Positions 8,430 through 15,828 of a DNA stretch of 64,000 bases are shown one piece after another. The notes under the pieces are model-generated. The model was not told the DNA's origin. It did not search any database and saw only the letters and a list, made by a program, of their open reading frames with translations. Position 1 is the stretch's first letter; each line of letters starts with the position of its first letter. This DNA comes from an uncultured Chloroflexota bacterium. GTDB lineage: Bacteria > Chloroflexota > Chloroflexia > Thermomicrobiales > UBA6265. The stretch covers positions 1 to 64,000 of the forward strand of contig CALGSZ010000004.1 in the NCBI GenBank assembly GCA_937901745.1. Reading direction: 5' to 3'. A program made the position numbers and the translations under genes.

Positions 8430-9401
8430 TCAGTCGGCGACGGCCGCTAACGGCTGCCGCAGGTGCCCGACCATGGCCTGGACACCCGACTCGATAGGAG
8501 TGCTGGGGACCCAGCCGATCAGCTCCCGCAGCTTGCGCGTGCTCGGTACGCGGCGCCGTACATCCTCGAAGCCCTGCTGATAGACCTGATGTGGATCGAC
8601 GTAGGTGATCGGCGAGTCGCTTCCGGTGACCTCGAGGACGATTTCAGCCAGGCGCTGGACCGGTATCTCCCGCTCGCTGCCGATGTTGACGATCTGCCCG
8701 ACCGCGTCCGGCGTCCGCATCAGCGCCAGAATCGCGGCCGTGACGTCTTCGACGTAGGTGAAGCAGCGGGCCTGCGTACCATCTCCGAAGACGGTCAGCG
8801 GCTCGCCGCGCAGTGCCTGCCCGATGAACCGCGGCACCACCTTGTCGCTGGCCTGGCGCGGCCCGTAGGTGTTGAATAACCGGCCGACGACGACCGGCAA
8901 TCCCCGCTCCTGACAGTAGGCCAGAGCCAGGCACTCGTCCGTCACCTTGGAGACGGCGTAGAGCCAGCGCGTTGCCTCCAGCGGGCCGATGACGCTCTCG
9001 GCCGTCTCGTCCAGGCCCGGTTGATCGTTCTTCCCGTAAATCTGCGACGTCGAGGCGACGAATACCTTCTTGCCCCAGCGTTCCGCTTCCCGCAGGACGT
9101 ACGCGGTGCCCTCGACGTTCGTCGTGATCGCGTGAAGCGGCGCTCTGGAAACGCGGCGAGTACCGACGGCGGCGAGGTGGTAGATCAGGTCGGCCTCGCG
9201 GACCAGCGGCGCGACCACGGCGGCATCCAGCACGCTCCCCTCGACGAAGCGAAAGAGGGGATGGCCGATCAGGTGCTCGATGTTGGTAAGGCGCCCCGTG
9301 CTCAGGTCATCCAGGACGATGACCTGCTCGCCAGCGGCGATGAGCCGATCGGCGAGGTGCGAGCCGATGAATCCGGCGCCGCCCGTGATCAACGCAACCA
9401 T
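8430..9401 (-). CDS. NAD-dependent epimerase/dehydratase (UDP-glucuronate decarboxylase or 4-epimerase-like)
   Basis: A 323-residue extended SDR: TGGAGFIGSHL at the N-terminus, STSQIYGK and the YAVSK catalytic pair, then GRLFNTYGPRQ and FTYVEDV. This pattern is close to UDP-xylose synthase/UDP-glucuronate decarboxylase and dTDP-glucose dehydratase relatives, so decarboxylation of the UDP-glucuronate made by the nearby dehydrogenase is a reasonable guess, but epimerase activity is equally possible. The ATG at 9401 is preceded by GGAGGG and GGAG motifs. The much longer open frame upstream (to 9917) is not homologous in character. Confidence 0.82.
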   Translation of the reverse strand: MVALITGGAGFIGSHLADRLIAAGEQVIVLDDLSTGRLTNIEHLIGHPLFRFVEGSVLDAAVVAPLVREADLIYHLAAVGTRRVSRAPLHAITTNVEGTAYVLREAERWGKKVFVASTSQIYGKNDQPGLDETAESVIGPLEATRWLYAVSKVTDECLALAYCQERGLPVVVGRLFNTYGPRQASDKVVPRFIGQALRGEPLTVFGDGTQARCFTYVEDVTAAILALMRTPDAVGQIVNIGSEREIPVQRLAEIVLEVTGSDSPITYVDPHQVYQQGFEDVRRRVPSTRKLRELIGWVPSTPIESGVQAMVGHLRQPLAAVAD

Positions 9402-9524
9402 CTCCTGATCCCTCCGTTCCCCCTGCGTATCGCCAGTTGCTTGATGCACGTCGCTTCCGAATGCCGCCCGCTCAGCGCCGAACCCGCGAGGTTGCTCGCC
9501 AGCTCGCGCTTGTCTGCCGGCGGG

Positions 9525-9552
9525 TCGGGCTAGACCGTTGGTCCTAGCCCGA
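9525..9552. other. hairpin in sugar-transferase/epimerase gap
   Basis: TCGGGCTAG (9525-9533) pairs perfectly with CTAGCCCGA (9544-9552); the stem can extend with ACC/GGT around a bulge. It lies in the 230-bp gap downstream of the sugar transferase gene on the minus strand. No T-run follows on that strand, so termination is uncertain. Confidence 0.4.
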
Positions 9553-9631
9553 GGGTACGGGCTAGGCGTTTTCGCAGCCATCGCCCGCGAGTCATAGGCG
9601 GCGCGGGACGAACGTCCTCGGTGCTGGCCGA

Positions 9632-10795
9632 TTAGCGGCCGCGCATCCCGAGAACGACACCCACCGTGCGCCAGAGAATCGTGAGGTCGAGGCCAAGCGA
9701 GGCGTGCTTGATGTAGTACAGGTCGTACTCCAGCTTCGTGCGGGTATCGCGGATGGAGCTCGTGTAGCGATAGGAGACCTGAGCCCAGCCGGTGAGCCCG
9801 GGCTTGACGACGTGGCGCAGGTTGTAGCCGGGGAGCGCGGCGGCCAGCTCCGTCGTGAATTCGGGCCGCTCCGGCCGCGGTCCGACCAGGGTCATGTCGC
9901 CTCGGAACACGTTCCACAGCTGCGGGAGCTCGTCGATGCGAGTGAGCCGCATGAAGCGCCCGACGCGGGTGACGCGGGGATCGTGCTCGCTCGCCCAGAC
10001 GGCGCCGTCGCGTTCGGCGTCCTGCCGCATGGTCCGGAACTTGTAGATGCGGAAGATGCGCCCGCCGAGACCGACGCGGTCCTGGGAATAGAAGATGGGG
10101 CCGGGCGAATCGAGCTTGATGGCGAGCGCGATTAGCGGCAGCGTCGGCAGCACGATCAGCCCGAGCACGAAGCTCACCAGGATATCGAGCGCGCGCTTGG
10201 CGATCGCGTAGCCGCCCTGAATGACGGGTTGCTGCTCAACACGCGCCAGGAAGGGATCTTGCTGCGCCAGCTCGAGCGGAATACGGCCGAGCAGATCCTC
10301 GATCTTTTCGCCGCCGCTGCGGACGGTTGGCCGCTTGCCCCGGCGGTCGGTGACGTCCGGCAGAATCGGTCGGAGCGGCTCGACGACGATGACTTCGTCG
10401 CAGGTGGTGCTCCGGATGAGGTTGGTCGCATCGGCGAGCGAGGTGGCGCGCAGCAGGCGAGGAGCGGCGTGGCCACGAGCCGCGGCTCGCTCCGACCAGG
10501 TGCTCGCGATGACCGTGGCGAGCCAGCCGCCGCCGACCAGGACGGCGCTCTCTGGCCCGGCCTGCCCAGTGCGCGTGGCCACGGCACCGCCGACGGCAAT
10601 CGCGCAGAGAACCGCGACCGCCCCGGCGAGCGATGGGTGACCCTCCACGAGGAGCGCCAACGCGGCGAGCGCTCCGGTGCCGATCAGCATGAGCATGGTT
10701 AGCCCGAGCGGCAGGCGGAAGCGTCGGCGGCACTCGTAAGTACCCGTTGACGGTGTTTCGACTGGTGCTTTCAGAAGACTCTGTCGCGCACTCAT
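9632..10795 (-). CDS. polyprenyl-phosphate sugar-1-phosphate transferase (WcaJ/RfbP-type)
   Basis: Initiates exopolysaccharide or glycan repeat-unit synthesis by moving a sugar-1-phosphate to undecaprenyl phosphate at the membrane. The 387-residue protein has two N-terminal hydrophobic segments, a short soluble region, then the catalytic bacterial sugar transferase domain. That domain starts with the re-entrant membrane helix before KLDSPGPIFYSQDRVG and has FRIYKFRTM, RIDELPQLWNV, GPRPERPEF and KPGLTGWAQV. The N-terminal part is shorter than in most WcaJ proteins (usually about 460 residues). The ATG at 10795 has GGAGG upstream. It heads the UDP-sugar gene block. Confidence 0.92.
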   Translation of the reverse strand: MSARQSLLKAPVETPSTGTYECRRRFRLPLGLTMLMLIGTGALAALALLVEGHPSLAGAVAVLCAIAVGGAVATRTGQAGPESAVLVGGGWLATVIASTWSERAAARGHAAPRLLRATSLADATNLIRSTTCDEVIVVEPLRPILPDVTDRRGKRPTVRSGGEKIEDLLGRIPLELAQQDPFLARVEQQPVIQGGYAIAKRALDILVSFVLGLIVLPTLPLIALAIKLDSPGPIFYSQDRVGLGGRIFRIYKFRTMRQDAERDGAVWASEHDPRVTRVGRFMRLTRIDELPQLWNVFRGDMTLVGPRPERPEFTTELAAALPGYNLRHVVKPGLTGWAQVSYRYTSSIRDTRTKLEYDLYYIKHASLGLDLTILWRTVGVVLGMRGR

Positions 10796-11258
10796 TGCTG
10801 TGCCTCCGCGCCTGGCGATTTCGGTGGACCCCGGCGGCCAGTAACGCCTTGCCGGGTCGCCAAGCCATCCGGGCGTTCAGGCGGTCACGCGAATGCAGAC
10901 CTGGCCTGGCTGCGCGGCCGGTTTCACCACTCGCTCCCCACCGCCCAGGTGACCAGATACAGGCGGTGGTTCATTGCTTCCGACTGGAGAATGGCCCGGA
11001 CGGGCTAGCTCCATGTTCCTAGGACATACGATAGAGATGCATTTGTCGGAATTCAACCGTCCGGACCATGAGAAGTGATAGGATTTGCATCCCAACTCGA
11101 AAGTACAAAGGTACCGAGCCGGAATGAAATGAGGAAACGAGTACCGGCTGATGGCGGGTACACTACACGGGAATAGGAGCGACCACCGCGGTTTGCTGCC
11201 ATGGACACGATGGGGTGAGAGCTTGCGAAACGAGGGATTGGGGTCAGATAGGGACACA
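10796..11258. other. divergent intergenic region
   Basis: About 460 bases separate the divergent sugar transferase and RNase J genes. It must carry both promoters, but I see no hexamer pair better than chance and no RNA structure I can name. An in-frame ATG at 11151 could extend RNase J upstream. Confidence 0.4.
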
Positions 11259-13238
11259 ATGAGAGGCGAGTCCGAGCGCCCGCGCTCGGATGAGGGGGCG
11301 CGCGGCGGGACCCCCGCGTCGCCTGGCCGGCGCCGACACAGACGGCGGCCGGACTCCGCCGAGTCCGCGGGGGAGAAGCGTCAGGAATCACAAGGTGGGC
11401 GCCGCCAAGGCCGGCAGTCGTCCGCGCCCGCTGGTCAGCGAGGAGAAGCGCCGGCGCAGGCCTCAGGGGCGAAACGCGCGGAGCAAGGCGGGCGCGGCGA
11501 GCGACGCCAAGGTGGGGGCCGGCGACCTCGCCGCACGACGGATCGGGCGGAGTCCGCATCGGTGCTGCGCGGGCCGCGCGGTCGGCTCCGCGTCATTCCA
11601 CTCGGCGGGGTGGGCGAGATCGGGAAGAACATGACTGCCGTCGAGTATGAAGATGAGATCATCCTGCTCGACTGCGGCGCCAAGTTCCCGGAAGAAGAGC
11701 AGCGCGGCATTGACTTGATCGTCCCCGACGTCACCTACGTCCGGGAGCGGCGGGCGAATCTGCGCGCCATCCTCGTCACCCACGGCCACGAGGATCACAT
11801 CGGCGGATTGCCCTACATCCTTCCACAATTGAAAGGGCGGACGCCCATCCCGATCTATGGCTCTCCGCTCGCGCTCGGCTTCATCGAGCACCGGCTGCGG
11901 GAGCACCGCCTGGAGAAGCTAGTCGATCTGCGGCCTGTCGCCGGGCGCGAGCGAGTCCCGATCGGCAAGCTCTCGGCCGAGTTCATCCACGTCACCCACT
12001 CCATCCCGGACACCAACGCGGTGGCGGTCCACAGCCCGGTCGGGACGATCATCGACACGGCGGACTTCAAGTTCGATCCAACGCCGGTCATGGGCGAGCC
12101 GACCGACGAGCGCCGCTTGCGCCGCCTCGGCGATGAGGGAGTCCTCGCGCTCTTCTCCGACACCGTGCGCGTCGAGACGATGGGCAGCACGCCTTCCGAG
12201 CGGGTCGTGCTGGAGACGATTGATTCGGTGATCCGGCGGGCGCGGGGACAGGTCCTAATTGCCACCTTCGCGTCGAACATCAGCCGCTTGCACATGGCGT
12301 TGCTCGCCGCGGAGAAGTACGGCCGGAAAGTGGCTGTCGCCGGTCGGAGCATGGAACAGAATGCTCGCGTCGCGATCCAGCTCGGCTACCTCGATCCCTC
12401 GCCTGGGACGCTCATCACGCTGGACGAGGCGATGCGGCTACCCAAGGAGCGCCGCGTCCTCGTCGTCACCGGGAGCCAGGGTGAGGCCGAGGCGGCATTG
12501 GCGCGGATCGCGGTCGGTGACCATCCGAAGATCCGGGTCGGCGGCGGGGATACTGTCATCATTTCGGCGACGCCGGTGCCGGGGAACGAGGAGACGGTCG
12601 CGCGTACGATCGACAACCTCTTCCGGCGGGGCGCGCGTGTCGTCTACAGCGCGATCGAGAAGGGCGTACACGTCTCCGGTCACGCCGGCCGCGACGAGCT
12701 GCGGCGGATGATCGAGCTGGTGCGGCCGAAGTTCGTCGTCCCGATCCACGGCGAGTATCGCCACATGGTCCTCTATCGCGAGCTGTGCGCCTCGGCCGGC
12801 ATCCCGGCGAACCGCGTGCTGCTCCCCGAGATCGGGGGCGTGCTGGAATTCACGGCCAACAGCGCGACGAGCAAGGGCCGCGTACCGGCTGGGACGATCC
12901 TCGTTGACCGGCTTGGTGATCGCGGCGGACAGGTCATCCTGCGCGACCGCGAGCATCTCGCTGATGACGGCGTCGTCGTTGTTACGGTCGTCGTCAATCG
13001 CGAGTCGGGCGAGATCATCGCCGGGCCGGATCTGGTGGCGCGTGGGTTGCGGCCCGAACTGGACGGGACCGCGCTTTCGGAGGCCGAGCGCGAGCTACGG
13101 CGCGCGCTGGAGCGGCGGTCGCGCGGCGAGCCGCAGTATGGCTATCTGGTCGGGCGAATGAAGGAGATCGTCGGCCGCTCGATTCACCGGCGGTCCAAGA
13201 GCCGCCCGATGATCTTGCCGGTCGTCACCGAGTTGTAG
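11259..13238 (+). CDS. rnj: ribonuclease J with basic disordered N-terminal extension
   Basis: A metallo-beta-lactamase/beta-CASP ribonuclease with 5'-3' exo- and endonuclease roles in mRNA turnover and rRNA maturation. After a roughly 105-residue Arg/Gly/Gln-rich region the core starts LRVIPLGGVGEIGKNM. The zinc site THGHEDHIGG is at about residues 174-183, and beta-CASP elements include FASNISR, GRSMEQN and VTGSQGE. VHVSGHA and PIHGEYRHM are the C-terminal His motifs. I chose the ATG at 11259 (MRGESER) because the low-complexity basic tail begins there. The ATG at 11151, with GAGGAAAC upstream, is an alternative that adds 36 residues without family character. The basic extension resembles that of actinobacterial RNase J. 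Confidence 0.93.
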   Translation: MRGESERPRSDEGARGGTPASPGRRRHRRRPDSAESAGEKRQESQGGRRQGRQSSAPAGQRGEAPAQASGAKRAEQGGRGERRQGGGRRPRRTTDRAESASVLRGPRGRLRVIPLGGVGEIGKNMTAVEYEDEIILLDCGAKFPEEEQRGIDLIVPDVTYVRERRANLRAILVTHGHEDHIGGLPYILPQLKGRTPIPIYGSPLALGFIEHRLREHRLEKLVDLRPVAGRERVPIGKLSAEFIHVTHSIPDTNAVAVHSPVGTIIDTADFKFDPTPVMGEPTDERRLRRLGDEGVLALFSDTVRVETMGSTPSERVVLETIDSVIRRARGQVLIATFASNISRLHMALLAAEKYGRKVAVAGRSMEQNARVAIQLGYLDPSPGTLITLDEAMRLPKERRVLVVTGSQGEAEAALARIAVGDHPKIRVGGGDTVIISATPVPGNEETVARTIDNLFRRGARVVYSAIEKGVHVSGHAGRDELRRMIELVRPKFVVPIHGEYRHMVLYRELCASAGIPANRVLLPEIGGVLEFTANSATSKGRVPAGTILVDRLGDRGGQVILRDREHLADDGVVVVTVVVNRESGEIIAGPDLVARGLRPELDGTALSEAERELRRALERRSRGEPQYGYLVGRMKEIVGRSIHRRSKSRPMILPVVTEL

Positions 13239-13249
13239 GCGCTGAGCGA

Positions 13250-13273
13250 CGCACCCGCGTGGTGGCGGGTGTG
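13250..13273. terminator. hairpin between convergent rnj and HxlR-family genes
   Basis: CACCCGC (13252-13258) and GCGGGTG (13265-13271) form a 7-bp GC-rich stem with a 6-nt loop just after the RNase J stop and before the end of the convergent regulator gene. No T-tract, so weak as an intrinsic terminator. Confidence 0.4.
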
Positions 13274-13292
13274 CGGCAATCGGCCGTTGTTG

Positions 13293-13691
13293 CTACCGGG
13301 GATTGGCGCCGCTGACCGCTGTGGCGACCGGCGCGGCCTCGGCGTCTGCGGTCGAAACTGCATCCTCGGGATCGATCCAGCGCTCGGCCCAGGATGCTAT
13401 CCCATCCATGACTTGGTCGAGGGCGCGGCCCTTCTCCGTCAGGCGGTACTCGACGCGGACGGGGAACTCTGGGTGAACCAAGCGCTCGACGATTCCCTCT
13501 GCCTCGAGTTCCTTCAGCCGCTCGGAGAGGAGCCGGTCACTCAGACCGGGAACGGCTTCCGTGATCTCGGAAAAACGACAGCGGCCGCTGCGAAGCGCGC
13601 GGAGGATAACGCCGGTCCAGCGACGACCAATAAGCTCGATCGCCCGGTGGAAACGTGGACAAAAGGCAGGCATGGACGATCCGTCACACAT
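13293..13691 (-). CDS. HxlR-family winged-helix transcriptional regulator
   Basis: A 132-residue (or 126 from the ATG at 13673) protein of HxlR type: CPRFHRAIELIGRRWTGVIL at the start of the winged helix, then RFSEI, GLSDRLLSERLKELEAEGIVER and YRLTEKG. The conserved N-terminal cysteine used for redox or electrophile sensing in some members is present (CPRF). Divergent from the YceI-like gene with overlapping promoters. A -10 (TAGCAT on the minus strand, 13703-13698) lies about 7 bases from the ATG at 13691, suggesting a leaderless or nearly leaderless mRNA. It probably represses itself and the YceI gene. Confidence 0.88.
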   Translation of the reverse strand: MCDGSSMPAFCPRFHRAIELIGRRWTGVILRALRSGRCRFSEITEAVPGLSDRLLSERLKELEAEGIVERLVHPEFPVRVEYRLTEKGRALDQVMDGIASWAERWIDPEDAVSTADAEAAPVATAVSGANPR

Positions 13692-13697
13692 GTAACG

Positions 13698-13726
13698 ATG
13701 CTAACACTTCGTAAGGGGCTTGACAA
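13698..13726 (-). promoter_or_regulatory. promoter of HxlR-family gene
   Basis: On the minus strand TTGTCA (13726-13721), a 17-bp spacer and TAGCAT (13703-13698). Its -35 coincides with that of the divergent YceI promoter, so one bound protein could block both. Confidence 0.5.
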
Positions 13727-13749
13727 GCGTAAGATAACAAGAGTATAGT
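13720..13749 (+). promoter_or_regulatory. promoter of the YceI-like gene
   Basis: TTGACA (13720-13725), an 18-bp spacer, TATAGT (13744-13749): one of the best sigma70-type promoters in the window. GTAAG half-sites lie inside and on both sides of it. Confidence 0.75.
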
Positions 13750-13768
13750 CGCTTACGATTGGTAAGCG
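13750..13768. promoter_or_regulatory. candidate HxlR operator palindrome
   Basis: CGCTTAC-GATTG-GTAAGCG: perfect 7-bp arms around a 5-bp centre, directly downstream of the YceI promoter -10 and overlapping its expected transcription start. Further GTAAG half-sites occur at 13710-13714 and 13729-13733, inside the shared promoter region. Assignment to the HxlR protein is by position. Confidence 0.6.
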
Positions 13769-13822
13769 GGGCCGGGCACCGCGCCCGGCCCCAACGCGAG
13801 AGCAAGAGGAGGGTTTCTTCTG

Positions 13823-14392
13823 ATGACTGAGGCGACGACTGCAACCGCGGCTGCTGCGTCGACCAAGACGACGTGGGTGATCGATGCGAGCCACACCGAG
13901 ATCGGCTTCGCCGTCCGGCACATGATGATCTCGACCGCCAAGGGCCACTTCCATGGTGTCACGGGAACCATCACGCTCGATGAGGCTGATCTGACGCAGT
14001 CCAGCGCCGAGGTGACGATCGACGCCGCCACGATCGACACCCGCGATCCCAAGCGGGACGAGCACCTGCGCTCGGCCGATTTCCTGGATGTCGAGCATTA
14101 CCCGACGATCACGTTCAAGTCGACAAAGATCGAGTCCGTGGGCGAGAACCGCTTCAAGGCCACCGGCGACCTGACGATTCGCGGCGTGACGCGACCGGTG
14201 GTGCTCGATATCGAGCTGCAGGGCCGCACCAAGTCGCCGTGGGGACAGGAAGTCATTGGTCTCAGGGCTGAGGGGAAGATTAACCGAAGTGACTTCGGGC
14301 TGAACTGGAACGTCGCGCTCGAGGCGGGTGGTTTCCTCGTGGGCGACGAGGTCAAGCTCATCGCTGAGGTCGAGGCGATCTTGCAGAGCTAA
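13823..14392 (+). CDS. YceI-family (lipid/isoprenoid-binding lipocalin-like) protein
   Basis: A 189-residue YceI-like beta-barrel. TTWVIDASHTEIGFAVRHMM, the GHFHGVTG turn, IDTRDPKRDEHLRSADFLDVE and the LTIRGVTRPVVLD strand are all diagnostic. Members bind polyisoprenoids or related amphiphiles; the ligand here is unknown. Unlike E. coli YceI there is no signal peptide, so a cytoplasmic location is likely. Strong AGAGGAGGG site at 13805-13813. Controlled with the divergent HxlR gene through a shared promoter region. Confidence 0.92.
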   Translation: MTEATTATAAAASTKTTWVIDASHTEIGFAVRHMMISTAKGHFHGVTGTITLDEADLTQSSAEVTIDAATIDTRDPKRDEHLRSADFLDVEHYPTITFKSTKIESVGENRFKATGDLTIRGVTRPVVLDIELQGRTKSPWGQEVIGLRAEGKINRSDFGLNWNVALEAGGFLVGDEVKLIAEVEAILQS

Positions 14393-14427
14393 CGCCTCCT
14401 CTTGCTCGCCGGGCGGTCGATGTCACA

Positions 14428-14453
14428 CCGGACGTCGGCCGTCCGGCATTTTG
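14428..14453 (+). terminator. intrinsic terminator of the YceI-like gene
   Basis: CCGGACG-TCGGC-CGTCCGG stem-loop (14428-14446) followed by CATTTTGT, 36 bases after the stop. Confidence 0.65.
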
Positions 14454-14511
14454 TGTCTGGGAAGGACAAACGGGGAGGCACTCAGTGGAGCGCGGGAGCT
14501 AACCCGGCGCG

Positions 14512-14811
14512 CTACAAGGCGGCGATGCGAGCAGTCCAGGCGGCAGCGGCTTCCGCGGCCTCCTCGGCCACGTCGCGATCACCCACTGCTTCGAGCGCCA
14601 GGCGCCGTACTTGACCGACGAATTGCTCGGGAGTGGGGAACGACCAGCGCCGAACATCGGAGAGGGTGTCCGGCCGGCGCCATCCCCGCGCGAGCACCCA
14701 CCGCCCGTCCGCGTATTCGCCGAAGAGCGCGATCTCACCGCCACGCCAGGCGAACAGGGCCGCCGCGTCGTCGCTCAGCGATTGTGGTTGGAACTTGACC
14801 CATTGCTCCAT
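14512..14811 (-). CDS. hypothetical protein, about 99 residues
   Basis: A small acidic-to-neutral protein starting MEQWVKFQPQSLSDDAAALFAWRGG and ending in an Ala-rich helical tail. Codon use looks coding (GC-rich third positions), and no other frame here is better. A GTG at 14835 would add eight residues; neither start has a clear ribosome site. I do not recognise a family. Confidence 0.5.
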   Translation of the reverse strand: MEQWVKFQPQSLSDDAAALFAWRGGEIALFGEYADGRWVLARGWRRPDTLSDVRRWSFPTPEQFVGQVRRLALEAVGDRDVAEEAAEAAAAWTARIAAL

Positions 14812-14991
14812 ATGCCGCGCCGATCTCTTGCTCACGGGAGCCGGAGGACTGTCTCGAGGAGACGGTCGCGTACCCTGGAGACACTCCCGGAGCTTACCCG
14901 CGCGCGTGCGGGTAATCAGCGTGCGGCCGGCACAGGGGGCACGAGAGATTCTTGGATTCCCGGCCCAATTTGGGAGGTTCTAGGCGCGGCG

Positions 14992-15828
14992 CTAACCGGT
15001 GAGGCGGGCTATCGGGTCCGTCAGTGAGAGGGATTCATCCCAAGGCAAGGAGGCCCGCACGAAATGCTCGTGGCCGAGCCAGGCCTCGATCTCCGCGGGC
15101 GGGAGCGCGGACCACGGCGCGGCGTCACCGAACTGGCTGCGGTGTGCCAGCAGCGCCGCCAGCTTACGCTGTAGCTCCTCCGGCGTCAGGTTGAAAATCG
15201 TCGTGATCTCCGCCACCGGCGTGCCGACCTGAGCCAACTCCTCCGGAGAAAGCGAGGCGAGCGGGCTATTGGGCACGTTGGCCGCCCTGGCGAGGATTTG
15301 CTCGCGGGGAGCGGTCGCGAAATAGAGCGCCGCGACGCGCCATCCATCCGGATCGTTGCCGGCTTGCAGCACCGCCGCGTGTGTCGCCCGGTGGATCGCG
15401 ACGTGGTCAGGGTGGCCGTAGATGCCGTCCTGGCCAAACGTCACAACGGCCGCGGGACGCCGCTCCTTGAGCAAGTCCACAATGTGCGCCGAGACCTCCT
15501 CGACCGGCGCCTGCATCAGCGCTTGCGGATGTTGATTGTCCGGCGTGCCGCGCATCCCGGAGTCGCGATAGCCGAGAAAACGAACGTCGGTGACGCCCAG
15601 GTGCGCCATCGCCGCGCGGAGCTCCGCTTCGCGGACACGGCCTAACTCGCCTTGAGGCGCGTCAATGTCGCCGCGGATTTCGCCCGCTTCGCCGCGCGTG
15701 GCGGAGACGAGCGTGACGGGCACGCCGTTGTCGCGTAGTCGAGTGAAGAGCCCGCTGCAGCTAAAGGACTCATCGTCCGGGTGAGCGAAGACCGCCAGCA
15801 CCGGACCGGCCGGATCGTTCGCGGTCAT
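14992..15828 (-). CDS. PIG-L (LmbE-like) N-deacetylase
   Basis: A 278-residue zinc-dependent deacetylase of the PIG-L/MshB superfamily. The metal motif AHPDDE is near residue 15, and the third ligand region is YGHPDHVAIHRATHAA. Family members remove acetyl groups from GlcNAc-type sugars in thiol-cofactor, lipid or glycan pathways; the substrate here is unknown. The start overlaps the stop of the FGGY kinase gene by 4 bases (ATGA), so the two are co-translated. Confidence 0.88.
   Translation of the reverse strand: MTANDPAGPVLAVFAHPDDESFSCSGLFTRLRDNGVPVTLVSATRGEAGEIRGDIDAPQGELGRVREAELRAAMAHLGVTDVRFLGYRDSGMRGTPDNQHPQALMQAPVEEVSAHIVDLLKERRPAAVVTFGQDGIYGHPDHVAIHRATHAAVLQAGNDPDGWRVAALYFATAPREQILARAANVPNSPLASLSPEELAQVGTPVAEITTIFNLTPEELQRKLAALLAHRSQFGDAAPWSALPPAEIEAWLGHEHFVRASLPWDESLSLTDPIARLTG

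Noticed and set aside
8430..9917. 495-residue version of the second epimerase
   Set aside because: The first 172 residues are Arg/Ala/Gly-rich and unlike any SDR; a good ribosome site and the Rossmann motif place the start at 9401.
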